Of a stretch of DNA of 64,000 nt, positions 49,597-63,700 are shown piece after piece. The stretch's first letter is position 1. Each line of letters begins with the position of its first letter. Under the pieces are notes generated by a model that searched no databases, was not told where the DNA came from, and was given only the letters and a program-made list of their open reading frames with translations. The DNA is taken from assembly GCA_963978545.1 (NCBI GenBank), contig OZ021727.1, positions 17,124,743-17,188,742 on the forward strand, read 5' to 3'. Made by a program: the position numbers and the translations under genes. This DNA is from Linyphia triangularis (Eukaryota > Arthropoda > Arachnida > Araneae > Linyphiidae).

Positions 49597-52328
49597 TCTT
49601 CATAGTAAAGAAATTTTGAAAATTTTACTTTTTGAACAATAATTCATTGAACATCGTCCCCCCGTGTATTTTCAATGAGGGAAATAGGATCAAATACTTT
49701 CCTTTTCTTATTTAAAATTGCAAATATGTGACGATTTGACTGCGGAATTCGACTCAGATGATTTTTTCAATAACCCTGGGTCAAAAAAAATTTAAAGAAT
49801 TCGAAAATGTCGAAATTTGAAGTTTTTCGTACGATTAACAAGTGGAAAATTAAAAACGAAAATTTTTTATTGTGCACTTTTTGGGACCAACTTTTCAACC
49901 ACTTATTATTTTCTGAGTGTTATAAAATTAGAATTGGAGATTCTGCTATATACTAGCTTCAATTTCTTCATAGTAAAGAAATTTTTAAAATTTTACATTT
50001 TGAACAATAATTCATTGAACATCGTCCCCCCGTGTATTTTCAATGAGGGAAATAGGCTCAAATACTTTCCTTTTCTTATTTAAAATTGCAAATATGTGAC
50101 GATTTGACTGCGGAATTCGATTCAGGTGAATTTTTCAATAACCCTGGGTAAAAAAAATTGAAAGAATTCGAAAATGTCGAAATTTGAAGTCTTTCGTACG
50201 ATTAACATGTGGAAAATTAAAAACGAAAATTTTTGATAGGGCACTTTTTGGGACCAACTTTTCAACCACTTATTATTTTCTGAGTGTTATAAAATTGGAA
50301 TTGGAGATTCTGCTATATACTAGCTTCAACTTCTTCATAGTAAAGAAATTTTGAAAATTTTACTTTTTGAACAATAATTCATTGAACATCGTCCCCCCGT
50401 GTATTTTCAATGAGGGAAATAGGATCAAATACTTTCCTTTTCTTATTTAAAATTGCAAATATGTGACGATTTGACTGCGGAATTCGACTCAGATGATTTT
50501 TTCAATAACCCTGGGTAAAAAAAAAATTTAAAGAATTCGAAAATGTCGAAATTTGAAGTTTTTCGTACGATTAACAAGTGGAAAATTAAAAACGAAAATT
50601 TTTTATTGTGCACTTTTTGGGACCAACTTTTCAACCACTTATTATTTTCTGAGTGTTATAAAATTAGAATTGGAGATTCTGCTATATACTAGCTTCAATT
50701 TCTTCATAGTAAAGAAATTTTTAAAATTTTACATTTTGAACAATAATTCATTGAACATCGTCCCCCCGTGTATTTTCAATGAGGGAAATAGGCTCAAATA
50801 CTTTCCTTTTCTTATTTAAAATTGCAAATATGTGACGATTTGACTGCGGAATTCGATTCAGGTGAATTTTTCAATAACCCTGGGTAAAAAAAATTGAAAG
50901 AATTCGAAAATGTCGAAATTTGAAGTCTTTCGTACGATTAACATGTGGAAAATTAAAAACGAAAATTTTTGATAGGGCACTTTTTGGGACCAACTTTTCA
51001 ACCACTTATTATTTTCTGAGTGTTATAAAATTGGAATTGGAGATTCTGCTATATACTAGCTTCAACTTCTTCATAGTAAAGAAATTTTGAAAATTTTACT
51101 TTTTGAACAATAATTCATTGAACATCGTCCCCCCGTGTATTTTCAATGAGGGAAATAGGATCAAATACTTTCCTTTTCTTATTTAAAATTGCAAATATGT
51201 GACGATTTGACTGCGGAATTCGACTCAGATGATTTTTTCAATAACCCTGGGTAAAAAAAAAATTTAAAGAATTCGAAAATGTCGAAATTTGAAGTTTTTC
51301 GTACGATTAACAAGTGGAAAATTAAAAACGAAAATTTTTTATTGTGCACTTTTTGGGACCAACTTTTCAACCACTTATTATTTTCTGAGTGTTATAAAAT
51401 TAGAATTGGAGATTCTGCTATATACTAGCTTCAATTTCTTCATAGTAAAGAAATTTTTAAAATTTTACATTTTGAACAATAATTCATTGAACATCGTCCC
51501 CCCGTGTATTTTCAATGAGGGAAATAGGCTCAAATACTTTCCTTTTCTTATTTAAAATTGCAAATATGTGACGATTTGACTGCGGAATTCGATTCAGGTG
51601 AATTTTTCAATAACCCTGGGTAAAAAAAATTGAAAGAATTCGAAAATGTCGAAATTTGAAGTTTTTCGTACGATTAACATGTGGAAAATTAAAAACGAAA
51701 ATTTTTGATAGGGCACTTTTTGGGACCAACTTTTCAACCACTTATTATTTTCTGAGTGTTATAAAATTGGAATTGGAGATTCTGCTATATACTAGCTTCA
51801 ACTTCTTCATAGTAAAGAAATTTTGAAAATTTTACTTTTTGAACAATAATTCATTGAACATCGTCCCCCCGTGTATTTTCAATGAGGGAAATAGGATCAA
51901 ATACTTTCCTTTTCTTATTTAAAATTGCAAATATGTGACGATTTGACTGCGGAATTCGACTCAGATGATTTTTTCAATAACCCTGGGTAAAAAAAAAATT
52001 TAAAGAATTCGAAAATGTCGAAATTTGAAGTTTTTCGTACGATTAACAAGTGGAAAATTAAAAACGAAAATTTTTTATTGTGCACTTTTTGGGACCAACT
52101 TTTCAACCACTTATTATTTTCTGAGTGTTATAAAATTAGAATTGGAGATTCTGCTATATACTAGCTTCAATTTCTTCATAGTAAAGAAATTTTGAAAATT
52201 TTACATTTTGAACAATAATTCATTGAACATCGTCCCCCCGTGTATTTTCAATGAGGGAAATAGGCTCAAATACTTTCCTTTTCTTATTTAAAATTGCAAA
52301 TATGTGACGATTTGACTGCGGAATTCGA
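49597..52328 (+). repeat. Dimer c-d', 3.7 near-identical tandem copies (736 bp unit)
   Basis: Marks 49729, 50097, 50464, 50833, 51200, 51569, 51936 and 52305. Copies differ at very few sites: gggtcaaaa in the first against gggtaaaa later, gtctttcg in the first two against gtttttcg in the third, and gaaatttttaaaatt in the first three against gaaattttgaaaatt in the last. The unit combines a class c monomer (cagatgatt, aacaagtgg) with a C-head monomer carrying ttcaggtgaatttttc and atagggcac. This is the most homogeneous multi-copy stretch of the window, so it is probably the most recent expansion. Confidence 0.9.
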
Positions 52329-53220
52329 CTCAGGTGATTTTTTCAATAACCCTGGGTCAAAAAAAATTGAAAGAATTCGAAAATGTCGAAATTTGAAGTT
52401 TTCCGTACGATTAACATGTGGAAATTTAAAAACGAAAATTTTGATAGTGCACTTTTTGAAACCAACTTTTCAACCACTTATTATTTTGTGAGTGTTATAA
52501 AATTGGAATTGGAGATTCTGTTATATAATAGCTTCAACTTATTCATAGTAAAGAAATTTTGAAAATTTTACTTTTTGAACAATAATTCATTGAACATCGT
52601 CCCCCAGTGTATTTTCAATGAGGGAAATTAGCTCAAATGCTTTCCTTTTCTGATTTTTTGTTGCGAATATGTGACGATTTGTCTGCGGAATTCGACTCGG
52701 GTGATTTTTTCAATAACCTTGGGTCTAAAAAAATAGGAAGAATTCGAAAATTAATAAAATTTGAACTTTTCCGAACGATTAACATGTGGAAAATTAAAAA
52801 CGAAAATTTTTGATCGTGCACTTTTTGGGACCATCTTTTGAACCACTTAATATTTTCTGAGTGTTATAAAATTGAAATTTTAGATTCTGCTATATACTAG
52901 TTTCAATTTCTTCATAGTAAAAAAATTTTGAAAATTTTACATTATGAACAATAATTCATTGAACATCGTCCCCAACCGTGTATTTTCAATGAGGGAAATA
53001 GGCTCAAATACTTTCCATTTCTTATTTTTGGTTGCAAATATGTGACGATTTGACTGCGGAATTCGACTCAGGTGATTTTTTCAATAACCCTGGGTCAAAA
53101 AAAATTGAAAGAATTCGAAAATGTCGAAATTTGAAGTTTTTCGTACGATTAACAAGTGGAAAATTAAAAACGAAATTTTTTTATTGTGCACTTTTTGGGA
53201 CCACCTTTTCAACCACTTAT
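52329..53220 (+). repeat. Transition monomers with private changes
   Basis: Marks 52672 and 53043. The head at 52640 mixes types (aaatgctttccttttctga). Other private changes are attttgtgagtg near 52486, ctgttatataatag near 52518, ccccagtgtatt near 52604, and an inserted cccaaccgtg near 52971 that lengthens the unit to 371 bp. Confidence 0.7.
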
Positions 53221-54790
53221 TATTTTCTGAGTGTTATAAAATTGGAATTGGAGATTCTGCTATATACTAGCTTCAACTTCTTCATAGTAAAGAAATTTTG
53301 AAAATTTTACTTTTTGAACAATAATTCATTTAACATCGTCCCCCCGTGTATTTTCAATGAGGCAAATTAGCTCAAATGCTTGCCTTTTCTGATTTTTTGT
53401 TGCGAATATGTGACGATTTGACTGCGGAATTCGTCTCGGGTGATTTTTTCAATAACCCTGGGTCTAAAAAAATAGGTAGAATTCGAAAATGAAGAAATTT
53501 GAACTTTTCCGTATGATTAACATGTGGAAAATTAAAAACGAAAAATTTTGATCGTGCACTTTTTGGGACCATCTTTTGAACCACTTAATATTTTCTGAGT
53601 GTTATAAAATTGAAATTTTAGATTCTGCTATATACTAGCTTCAATTTCTTCAAAGTAAAAAAATTTAGAAAATTTTACATTTTGAACAATAATTCATTGA
53701 ACATGGTCCCCCCGTGTATTTTCAATGAGGGAAATAGGCTCAAATACTTTCCTTTTCTTATTTAAAATTGCAAATATGTGACGATTTGACTGCGGAATTC
53801 GACTCAGGTGATTTTTTCAATAACGCTGGGTAAAAATAAATTGAAAGAATTCGAAAATGTCGAAATTTGAAGTTTTTCGTACGATTAACATGTGGAAATT
53901 TAAAAACGAAAAATTTTGATAGTGCACTTTTTGAAACCAACTTTTCAACCACTTATTATTTTCTGAGTGTTATAAAATTGGAATTGGAGATTCTGCTATA
54001 TACTAGCTTCAACTTCTTCATAGTAAAGAAATTTTGAAAATTTTACTTTTTGAACAATAATTCATTTAACATCGTCTCCCCGTGTATTTTCAATGAGGGA
54101 AATTAGCTCAAATGCTTGCCTTTTCTGATTTTTTGTTGCGAATATGTGACGATTTGACTGCGGAATTCGACTCGGGTGATTTTTTCAATAACCCTGGGTC
54201 TAAAAAAATAGGAAGAATTCGAAAATGAAGAAATTTGAACTTTTCCGTATGATTAACATGTGGAAAATTAAAAACGAAAAATTTTGATCGTGCACTTTTT
54301 GGGACCATCTTTTGAACCACTTAATATTTTCTGAGTGTTATAAAATTGAAATTTTAGATTCTGCTATATACTAGCTTCAATTTCTTCAAAGTAAAAAAAT
54401 TTAGAAAATTTTACATTTTGAACAATAATTCATTGAACATGGTCCCCCCGTGTATTTTCAATGAGGGAAATAGGCTCAAATACTTTCCTTTTCTTATTTA
54501 AAATTGCAAATATGTGACGATTTGACTGCGGAATTCGACTCAGGTGATTTTTTCAATAACGCTGGGTAAAAATAAATTGAAAGAATTCGAAAATGTCGAA
54601 ATTTGAAGTTTTTCGTACGATTAACATGTGGAAATTTAAAAACGAAAAATTTTGATAGTGCACTTTTTGAAACCAACTTTTCAACCACTTATTATTTTCT
54701 GAGTGTTATAAAATTGGAATTGGAGATTCTGCTATATACTAGCTTCAACTTCTTCATAGTAAAGAAATTTTGAAAATTTTACTTTTTGAA
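53221..54790 (+). repeat. Dimer A/t + C/a, two tandem copies (736 bp unit)
   Basis: Marks 53411, 53779, 54147 and 54515, paired at 736 bp. Shared private marks are ccgtatgattaac in the first monomer and aataacgctgggtaaaaata in the second. The copies differ at cgtccccccg against cgtctccccg, tcgtctcggg against tcgactcggg, and ataggtag against ataggaag. Confidence 0.85.
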
Positions 54791-55930
54791 TAATAATTCA
54801 TTGAACATCGTCCCCCTGTGTATTTTCAATGAGGGAAATAGGCTCAAATACTTTCCTTTTCTTATTTAAAATTGCAAATATGTGACGATTTGACTGCGGA
54901 ATTCGACTCAGGTGATTTTTTCAATAACCCTGGGTCAAAAAAAATTGAAAGAATTTGAAAATGTCGAAATTTGAAGTTTTTCGTACGATTAACAAGTGGA
55001 AAATTAAAAACGAAATTTTTTTATTGTGCTCTTTTTGGGACCAACTTTTCAACCACTTATTATTTTCTGAGTGTTATAAAATTGGAATTGGAGATTCTGC
55101 TATATACTAGCTTCAACTTCTTCATAGTAAAGAAATTTTGAAAATTTTACTTTTTGAACAATAATTCATTTAACATCGTCTCCCCGTGTATTTTCAATGA
55201 GGGAAATTAGCTCAAATGCTTGCCTTTTCTGATTTTTTGTTGCGAATATGTGACGATTTGACTGCGGAATTCGACTCGGGTGATTTTTTCAATAACCCTG
55301 GGTCTAAAAAAATAGGAAGAATTCGAAAATTAAGAAATTTGAACTTTTCCGAACGATTAACATGTGGAAAATTAAAAACGAAAAATTTCGATCGTGCAAT
55401 TTTTGGGACCATCTTTTGAACCACTTAATATTTTCTGAGTGTTATAAAATTGAAATTTTATATTCTGCTATATACTAGCTTCAATTTCTTCATAGTAAAA
55501 AAATTTAGAAAATTTTACATTTAAAACAATAATTCATTGAACATGGTCCCCCCGTGTATTTTCAATGAGGGAAATAGGCTCAAATACTTTCCTTTTCTTA
55601 TTTAAAATTGCAAATATGTGACGATTTGACTGCGGAATTCGACTCAGGTGATTTTTTCAATAACCCTGGGACAAAAAAAATTGAAAGAATTTGAAAATGT
55701 CGAAATTTGAAGTTTTTCGTACGATTAACAAGTGGAAAATTAAAAACGAAATTTTTTTATTGTGCTCTTTTTGGGACCAACTTTTCAACCACTTATTATT
55801 TTCTGAGTGTTATAAAATTGGAATTGGAGATTCTGCTATATACTAGCTTCAACTTCTTCATAGTAAAGAAATTTTGAAAATTTTACTTTTTGAATAATAA
55901 TTCATTGAACATCGTCCCCCTGTGTATTTT
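54791..55930 (+). repeat. Segment of C/c (class t) and A/t monomers
   Basis: Marks 54883, 55251 and 55619. The monomers at 54883 and 55619 are 736 bp apart and almost identical (gaatttgaaaatg, aacaagtgg, gtgctcttttt). The private gaataataattc precedes both 54883 and 55987. One copy has gggacaaaa near 55669. Confidence 0.75.
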
Positions 55931-58480
55931 CAATGAGGGAAATAGGCTCAAATACTTTCCTTTTCTTATTTAAAATTGCAAATATGTGACGATTTGACTG
56001 CGGAATTCGACTCGGGTGATTTTTTCAATAACCCTGGGTCTAAAAAAATAGGAAGAATTCGAAAATTAAGAAATTTGAACTTTTCCGAACGATTAACATG
56101 TGGAAAATTAAAAACGAAAAATTTCGATCGTGCAATTTTTGGGACCATCTTTTGAACCACTTAATATTTTCTGAGTGTTATAAAATTGAAATTTTAGATT
56201 CTGCTATATACTAGCTTCAATTTCTTCATAGTAAAGAAATTTTGAAAATTTTACTTTTTGAACAATAATTCATTGAACAACGTCCCCCCGTATATTTTCA
56301 ATGAGGGAAATAGGCTCAAATACTTTCCTTTTCGTATTTAAAATTGCAATTATGTGACGATTTGACTGCGGAATTCGACTCAGGTGATTTTTTCAATAAC
56401 CCTGGGTCAAAAAAAAATGAAAGAATTCGAAAATGTCGAAATTTGAAGTTTTCCGTACGATTAACATGTGGAAATTTAAAAACGAAAATTTTGATAGTGC
56501 ACTTTTTGAAACCAACTTTTCAACCACTTATTATTTTCTGAGTGTTATAAAATTGGAATTGGAGATTCTGCTATATCCTAGCTTCAACTTCTTCATAGTA
56601 AAGAAATTTTGAAAATTTTACTTTTTCAACAATAATTCATTTAACATCGTCTCCCCGTGTATTTTCAATGAGGGAAATTAGCTCAAATGCTTGTCTTTTC
56701 TGATTTTTTGTTGCGAATATGTGACGATTTGACTGCGGAATTCGACTCGGGTGATTTTTTCAATAACCCTGGGTCTAAAAAAATAGGAAGAATTCGAAAA
56801 TTAAGAAATTTGAACTTTTCCGAACGATTAACATGTGGAAAATTAAAAACGAAAAATTTTAAACGTGCACTTTTTGGGACCATCTTTTGAACCACTTAAT
56901 ATTTTCTGAGTGTTATAAAATTGAAATTTTAGATTCTGCTATATACTAGCTTCAACTTCTTCATAGTAAAGAAATTTTGAAAATTTTACTTTTTGAACAA
57001 TAATTCATTGAACATCGTCCCCCTGTGTATTTTCAATGAGGGAAATAGGATCAAATACTTTCCTTTTCTTATTTAAAATTGCAAATATGTGACGATTTGA
57101 CTGCGGAATTCGACTCAGGTGATTTTTTCAATAACCCTGGGTCAAAAAAAAATTGAAAGAATTTGAAAATGTCGAAATTTGAAAATTTTCGTACGATTAA
57201 CAAGTGGAAAATTAAAAACGAAATTTTTTTATTGTGCTCTTTTTGGGACCAACTTTTCAACCACTTACTATTTTCTGAGTGTTATAAAATTGGAATTGGA
57301 GATTCTGCTATATACTAGCTTCAACTTCTTCATAGTAAAGAAATTTTGAAAATTTTACTTTTTGAACAATAATTCATTGAACATCGTCCTGCGTGTATTT
57401 TCAATGAGGTAAATAGGCTCAAATGCTTGCCTTTTCTGATTTTTGGTTGCGAATATGTGACGATTTGACTGCGGAATTCGACTCGGGTGATTTTTTCAAT
57501 AACCCTGGGTCTAAAAAAATAGGAAGAATTCGAAAATTAAGAAATTTGAACTTTTTTGAACGATTAACATGAGGAAAATTAAAAACGAAAAATTTCGATC
57601 GTGCACTTTTTGGGACCATCTTTTGAACCACTTAATATTTTCTGAGTGTTATAAAATTGAAATTTTAGATTCTGCTATATACTAGCTTCAATTTCTTCAT
57701 AGTAAAAAAATTTAGAAAATTTTACATTTTAAACAATAATTCATTGAACATGGTCCCCCCGTGTATTTTCAATGAGGGAAAGAGGCTCAAATACTTTCCT
57801 TTTCTTATTTTTGGTTGCAAATATGTGACGATTTGACTGCGGAATTCGACTCGGGTGATTTTTTCAATAACCCTGGGTCAAAAAAAAATTGAAAGAATTC
57901 GAAAATGTAGAAATGTGAAGTTTTCCGTACGATTAACATGTGGAAATTTAAAAACGAAAAATTTTGATAGTGCACTTTTTGGGATAAACTTTTGAACAAC
58001 TTAATATTTTCTGAGTGTTATTAAATTGGAAATGGAGATTCTGCTATATACTAGCTTCCACATCTTTAGTGAAAAAATTTTTTGAAAATTTTACTTTTTG
58101 AACAATAATTCATTTACCATCGTCCCCCCGTGTATTTTCAATGAGGGAAATAGGCTAAAATACTTTCCTTTTCTTATTTAAAATTGCAAATATGTGACGA
58201 TTTGACTGCGGAATTCGACTCGGGTGATTTTTCAATAAACCTGGGTCAAAAAAAAAATTGAAAGAATTCGAAAATGTCGAAATTTGAAGTTTTCCGTACG
58301 ATTAACATGTGGAAAATTAAAAACGAAAAATTTTGATCGTGTACTTTTTGGGATAAACTTTTGAACAACTTAATATTTTCTGAGTGTTATTAAATTGGAA
58401 ATGGAGATTCTGCTATATACTAGCTTCCACTTCTTTAGTGAAAAATTTTTTTGAAAATTTCACTTTTTGAACAATAATTC
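55931..58480 (+). repeat. 13-monomer-spaced block, copy 1
   Basis: Marks 55987, 56355, 56722, 57090, 57458, 57826 and 58195. The first five match 60774-62245 at exactly 4787 bp. The last two match 63349 and 63717 at 5522-5523 bp, the difference being one 736 bp dimer. The first monomer has a C head on a t body with gaacttttccgaacg. Private changes in this copy are cgtatattttc near 56289, ttcgtattt near 56332, gcttgtctttt near 56691 and gaaaattttcg near 57181. Confidence 0.85.
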
Positions 58481-60720
58481 ATTTACCATCGTCCCCCCGT
58501 GTATTTTCAATGAGGGAAATAGGCTAAAATGCTTGCCTTTTCTGATTTTTTGTTGCGAATAAGTGACGATTTGACTGCGGAATTCGACTCCTGTGACTTT
58601 TTCAATAACCCTGGGTCTAAAAAAATAGGAAGAATTCGATAATGAAGAAATTTGAAGTTATCCGTACGATTAACATGTAAATTATTAAAAACGAAAAATT
58701 TTGATCGTGCACTTTTTGGGACCATCTTTTGAACCACTTAATATTTTCTGAGTGTTATAAAATTGAAATTTTAGATTCTGCAATATACTAGCTTGAATTT
58801 CTTCATAGTAAAGAAATTTTGAAAATTTTACTTTTTGAACAATAATTCATTGAACATCGTCCCCCCGTGTATTTTCAATAAGGGATATAGGCTCAAATAC
58901 TTTCCTTTTCTTATTTTTGGTTGCAAATATGTGACGATTTGACTGCGGAATTCGACTCAGGTGATTTTTTCAATAAACCTGGGTCATAAAAAAATTAAAA
59001 GAATTCGAAAATGTCGAAATTTGAAGTTTTTCGTTCGATTAACATGTGGAAAATTAAAAACGAAAAATTTTGATCGTGCACTTTTTGGGACCATCTTTTG
59101 AACCACTTAATATTTTCTGAGTGTTATAAAATTGAAATTTTAGATTCTGCTATATACTAGCTTCAATTTCTTCATAGTAAAGAAATTTTGAAAATTTTAC
59201 TTTTTGAACAATAATTCATTGAACATCGTCCCCCCGTGTATTTTCAATGAGGGAAATAGGCTCAAATACTTTCCTTTTCTTATTTAAAATTGCAATTATG
59301 TGACGATTTGACTGCGGAATTCGACTCAGGTGATTTTTTCAATAACCCTGGGTCAAAAAAAATTGAAAGAATTTGAAAATGTCGAAATTTGAAGTTTTTC
59401 GTACGATTAACAAGTGGAAAATTAAAAACGAAAATTTTTTATTGTGCTCTTTTTGGGACCAACTTTTCAACCACTTATTATTTTCTGAGTGTTATAAAAT
59501 TGGAATTGGAGATTCTGCTATATACTAGCTTCAACTTCTTCATAGTAAAGAAATTTTGAAAATTTTACTTTTTGAACAATAATTCATTTAACATCGTCTC
59601 CCCGTGTATTTTCAACGAGGGAAATTAGCTCAAATGCTTGCCTTTTCTGATTTAAAATTGCAAATATGTGACGATTTGACTGCGGAATTCGACTCAGGTG
59701 AATTTTTCAATAAACCCTGGGTAAAAAAAAATTGAAAGACTTCGAAAATGTCGAAATTTGAAGTTTTCCGTACGATTAACATGTGGAAATTTAAAAACTA
59801 AAAATTCTGATAGTGCACTTTTTGGGACCAACTTTTGAACCACTTAATATTTTCTGAGTGTTATAAAATTGAAATTTTAGATTCTGCTATATACTTGCTT
59901 CAATTTCTTCATAGTAAAGAAATTTTGAAAATTTTACTTTTTGAACAATAATTCATTGAACATCGTCCCTCCGTGTATTTTCAATGAGGGAAATAGGCTC
60001 AAATACTTTCCTTTTCTTATTAAAAATTGCAATTATGTGACGATTTGACTGCGGAATTCGACTCAGGTGATTTTTTCAATAACCCTGGGTAAAAAAAAAT
60101 TGAAAGAATTCGAAAATGTCGAAATTTGAAGTTTTCCGTACGATTAACATGTGGAAATTTAAAAACGAAAAATTTTGATAGTGCACTTTTTGAAACCAAC
60201 TTTTCAACCACTTATTATTTTCTGAGTGTTATAAAATTGGAATTGGAGATTCTGCTATATACTAGCTTCAACTTCTTCATAGTAAAGAAATTTTGAAAAT
60301 TTTACTTTTTGAACAATAATTCATTTAACATCGTCTCCCCGTGTATTTTCAACGAGGGAAATTAGCTCAAATGCTTGCCTTTTCTGATTTTTTAATGCGA
60401 ATATGTGACGATTTGACTGCGGAATTCGACTCGGGTGATTTTTTCAATAACCCTGGGTCTAAAAAAATAGGAAGAATTCGAAAATTAAGAAATTTGAACT
60501 TTTCCGAACGATTAACATGTGGAAAATTAAAAACGAAATATTTCGATCGTGCAATTTTTGGGACCATCTTTTGAACCACTTAATATTTTCTGAGTGTTAT
60601 AAAATTGAAATTTTATATTCTGCTATATACTAGCTTCAATTTCTTTCTAGTAAAAAAATTTAGAAAATTTTACATTTTAAACAATAATTCATTGAACATG
60701 GTCCCCCCGTGTATTTTCAA
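58481..60720 (+). repeat. Segment k plus classes shared with 47.5-49.6 kb
   Basis: Marks 58564, 58932, 59301, 59669, 60038 and 60406. Mark 58564 matches 44575 (class k with aattcgataatg). Marks 58932 and 59301 match 47521 and 47889. The monomer at 59669 is a fusion listed separately. The monomer at 60406 matches the A-like trimer member at 46416 and 48256. Private changes include ttgaatttc near 58793 and tttctttctag near 60642. Confidence 0.75.
59641..59669. other. Fusion monomer, junction deleting exactly two monomers
   Basis: Upstream the sequence follows the 48.2 kb copy, with tcgtctccccg, caacgaggg and gcttgccttttctga. It then reads tttaaaattgca and follows the 48.99 kb copy, including the private gaaagacttcg. 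The offset falls from about 11412 to 10676, a loss of 736 bp or two monomers. The join lies in the few bases shared by A and C heads. Confidence 0.85.
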
Positions 60721-63700
60721 TGAGGGAAATAGGCTCAAATACTTTCCTTTTCTTATTTAAAATTGCAAATATGTGACGATTTGACTGCGGAATTCGACTC
60801 GGGTGATTTTTTCAATAACCCTGGGTCTAAAAAAATAGGAAGAATTCGAAAATTAAGAAATTTGAACTTTTCCGAACGATTAACATGTGGAAAATTAAAA
60901 ACGAAAAATTTCGATCGTGCAATTTTTGGGACCATCTTTTGAACCACTTAATATTTTCTGAGTGTTATAAAATTGAAATTTTAGATTCTGCTATATACTA
61001 GCTTCAATTTCTTCATAGTAAAGAAATTTTGAAAATTTTACTTTTTGAACAATAATTCATTGAACAACGTCCCCCCGTGTATTTTCAATGAGGGAAATAG
61101 GCTCAAATACTTTCCTTTTCTTATTTAAAATTGCAATTATGTGACGATTTGACTGCGGAATTCGACTCAGGTGATTTTTTCAATAACCCTGGGTCAAAAA
61201 AAAATGAAAGAATTCGAAAATGTCGAAATTTGAAGTTTTCCGTACGATTAACATGTGGAAATTTAAAAACGAAAATTTTGATAGTGCACTTTTTGAAACC
61301 AACTTTTCAACCACTTATTATTTTCTGAGTGTTATAAAATTGGAATTGGAGATTCTGCTATATCCTAGCTTCAACTTCTTCATAGTAAAGAAATTTTGAA
61401 AATTTTACTTTTTCAACAATAATTCATTTAACATCGTCTCCCCGTGTATTTTCAATGAGGGAAATTAGCTCAAATGCTTGCCTTTTCTGATTTTTTGTTG
61501 CGAATATGTGACGCTTTGACTGCGGAATTCGACTCGGGTGATTTTTTCAATAACCCTGGGTCTAAAAAAATAGGAAGAATTCGAAAATTAAGAAATTTGA
61601 ACTTTTCCGAACGATTAACATGTGGAAAATTAAAAACGAAAAATTTTAAACGTGCACTTTTTGGGACCATCTTTTGAACCACTTAATATTTTCTGAGTGT
61701 TATAAAATTGAAATTTTAGATTCTGCTATATACTAGCTTCAATTTCTTCATAGTAAAGAAATTTTGAAAATTTTACTTTTTGAACAATAATTCATTGAAC
61801 ATCGTCCCCCTGTGTATTTTCAATGAGGGAAATAGGATCAAATACTTTCCTTTTCTTATTTAAAATTGCAAATATGTGACGATTTGACTGCGGAATTCGA
61901 CTCAGGTGATTTTTTCAATAACCCTGGGTCAAAAAAAAATTGAAAGAATTTGAAAATGTCGAAATTTGAAGTTTTTCGTACGATTAACAAGTGGAAAATT
62001 AAAAACGAAATTTTTTTATTGTGCTCTTTTTGGGACCAACTTTTCAACCACTTACTATTTTCTGAGTGTTATAAAATTGGAATTGGAGATTCTGCTATAT
62101 ACTAGCTTCAACTTCTTCATAGTAAAGAAATTTTGAAAATTTTACTTTTTGAACAATAATTCATTGAACATCGTCCTGCGTGTATTTTCAATGAGGTAAA
62201 TAGGCTCAAATGCTTGCCTTTTCTGATTTTTGGTTGCGAATATGTGACGATTTGACTGCGGAATTCGACTCGGGTGATTTTTTCAATAACCCTGGGTCTA
62301 AAAAAATAGGAAGAATTCGAAAATTAAGAAATTTGAACTTTTTTGAACGATTAACATGAGGAAAATTAAAAACGAAAAATTTCGATCGTGCACTTTTTGG
62401 GACCATCTTTTGAACAACTTAATATTTTCTGAGTGTTATAAAATTGAAATTTTAGATTCTGCTATATACTAGCTTCAATTTCTTCATAGTAAAGAAATTT
62501 TGAAAATTTTACTTTTTGAACAATAATTCATTGAACATCGTCCCCCTGTGTATTTTCAATGAGGGAAATAGGATCAAATACTTTCCTTTTCTTATTTAAA
62601 ATTGCAAATATGTGACGATTTGACTGCGGAATTCGACTCAGGTGATTTTTTCAATAACCCTGGGTCAAAAAAAAATTGAAAGAATTTGAAAATGTCGAAA
62701 TTTGAAGTTTTTCGTACGATTAACAAGTGGAAAATTAAAAACGAAATTTTTTTATTGTGCTCTTTTTGGGACCAACTTTTCAACCACTTACTATTTTCTG
62801 AGTGTTATAAAATTGGAATTGGAGATTCTGCTATATACTAGCTTCAACTTCTTCATAGTAAAGAAATTTTGAAAATTTTACTTTTTGAACAATAATTCAT
62901 TGAACATCGTCCTGCGTGTATTTTCAATGAGGTAAATAGGCTCAAATGCTTGCCTTTTCTGATTTTTGGTTGCGAATATGTGACGATTTGACTGCGGAAT
63001 TCGACTCGGGTGATTTTTTCAATAACCCTGGGTCTAAAAAAATAGGAAGAATTCGAAAATTAAGAAATTTGAACTTTTTTGAACGATTAACATGAGGAAA
63101 ATTAAAAACGAAAAATTTCGATCGTGCACTTTTTGGGACCATCTTTTGAACAACTTAATATTTTCTGAGTGTTATAAAATTGAAATTTTAGATTCTGCTA
63201 TATACTAGCTTCAATTTCTTCATAGTAAAAAAATTTAGAAAATTTTACATTTTAAACAATAATTCATTGAACATGGTCCCCCCGTGTATTTTCAATGATT
63301 GAAAGAGGCTCAAATACTTTCCTTTTCTTATTTTTGGTTGCAAATATGTGACGATTTGACTGCGGAATTCGACTCGGGTGATTTTTTCAATAACCCTGGG
63401 TCAAAAAAAAATTGAAAGAATTCGAAAATGTAGAAATGTGAAGTTTTCCGTACGATTAACATGTGGAAATTTAAAAACGAAAAATTTTGATAGTGCACTT
63501 TTTGGGATAAACTTTTGAACAACTTAATATTTTCTGAGGTTATTAAATTGGAAATGGAGATTCTGCTATATACTAGCTTCCACATCTTTAGTGAAAAAAA
63601 TTTTTGAAAATTTTACTTTTTGAACAATAATTCATTTACCATCGTCCCCCCGTGTATTTTCAATGAGGGAAATAGGCTAAAATACTTTCCTTTTCTTATT

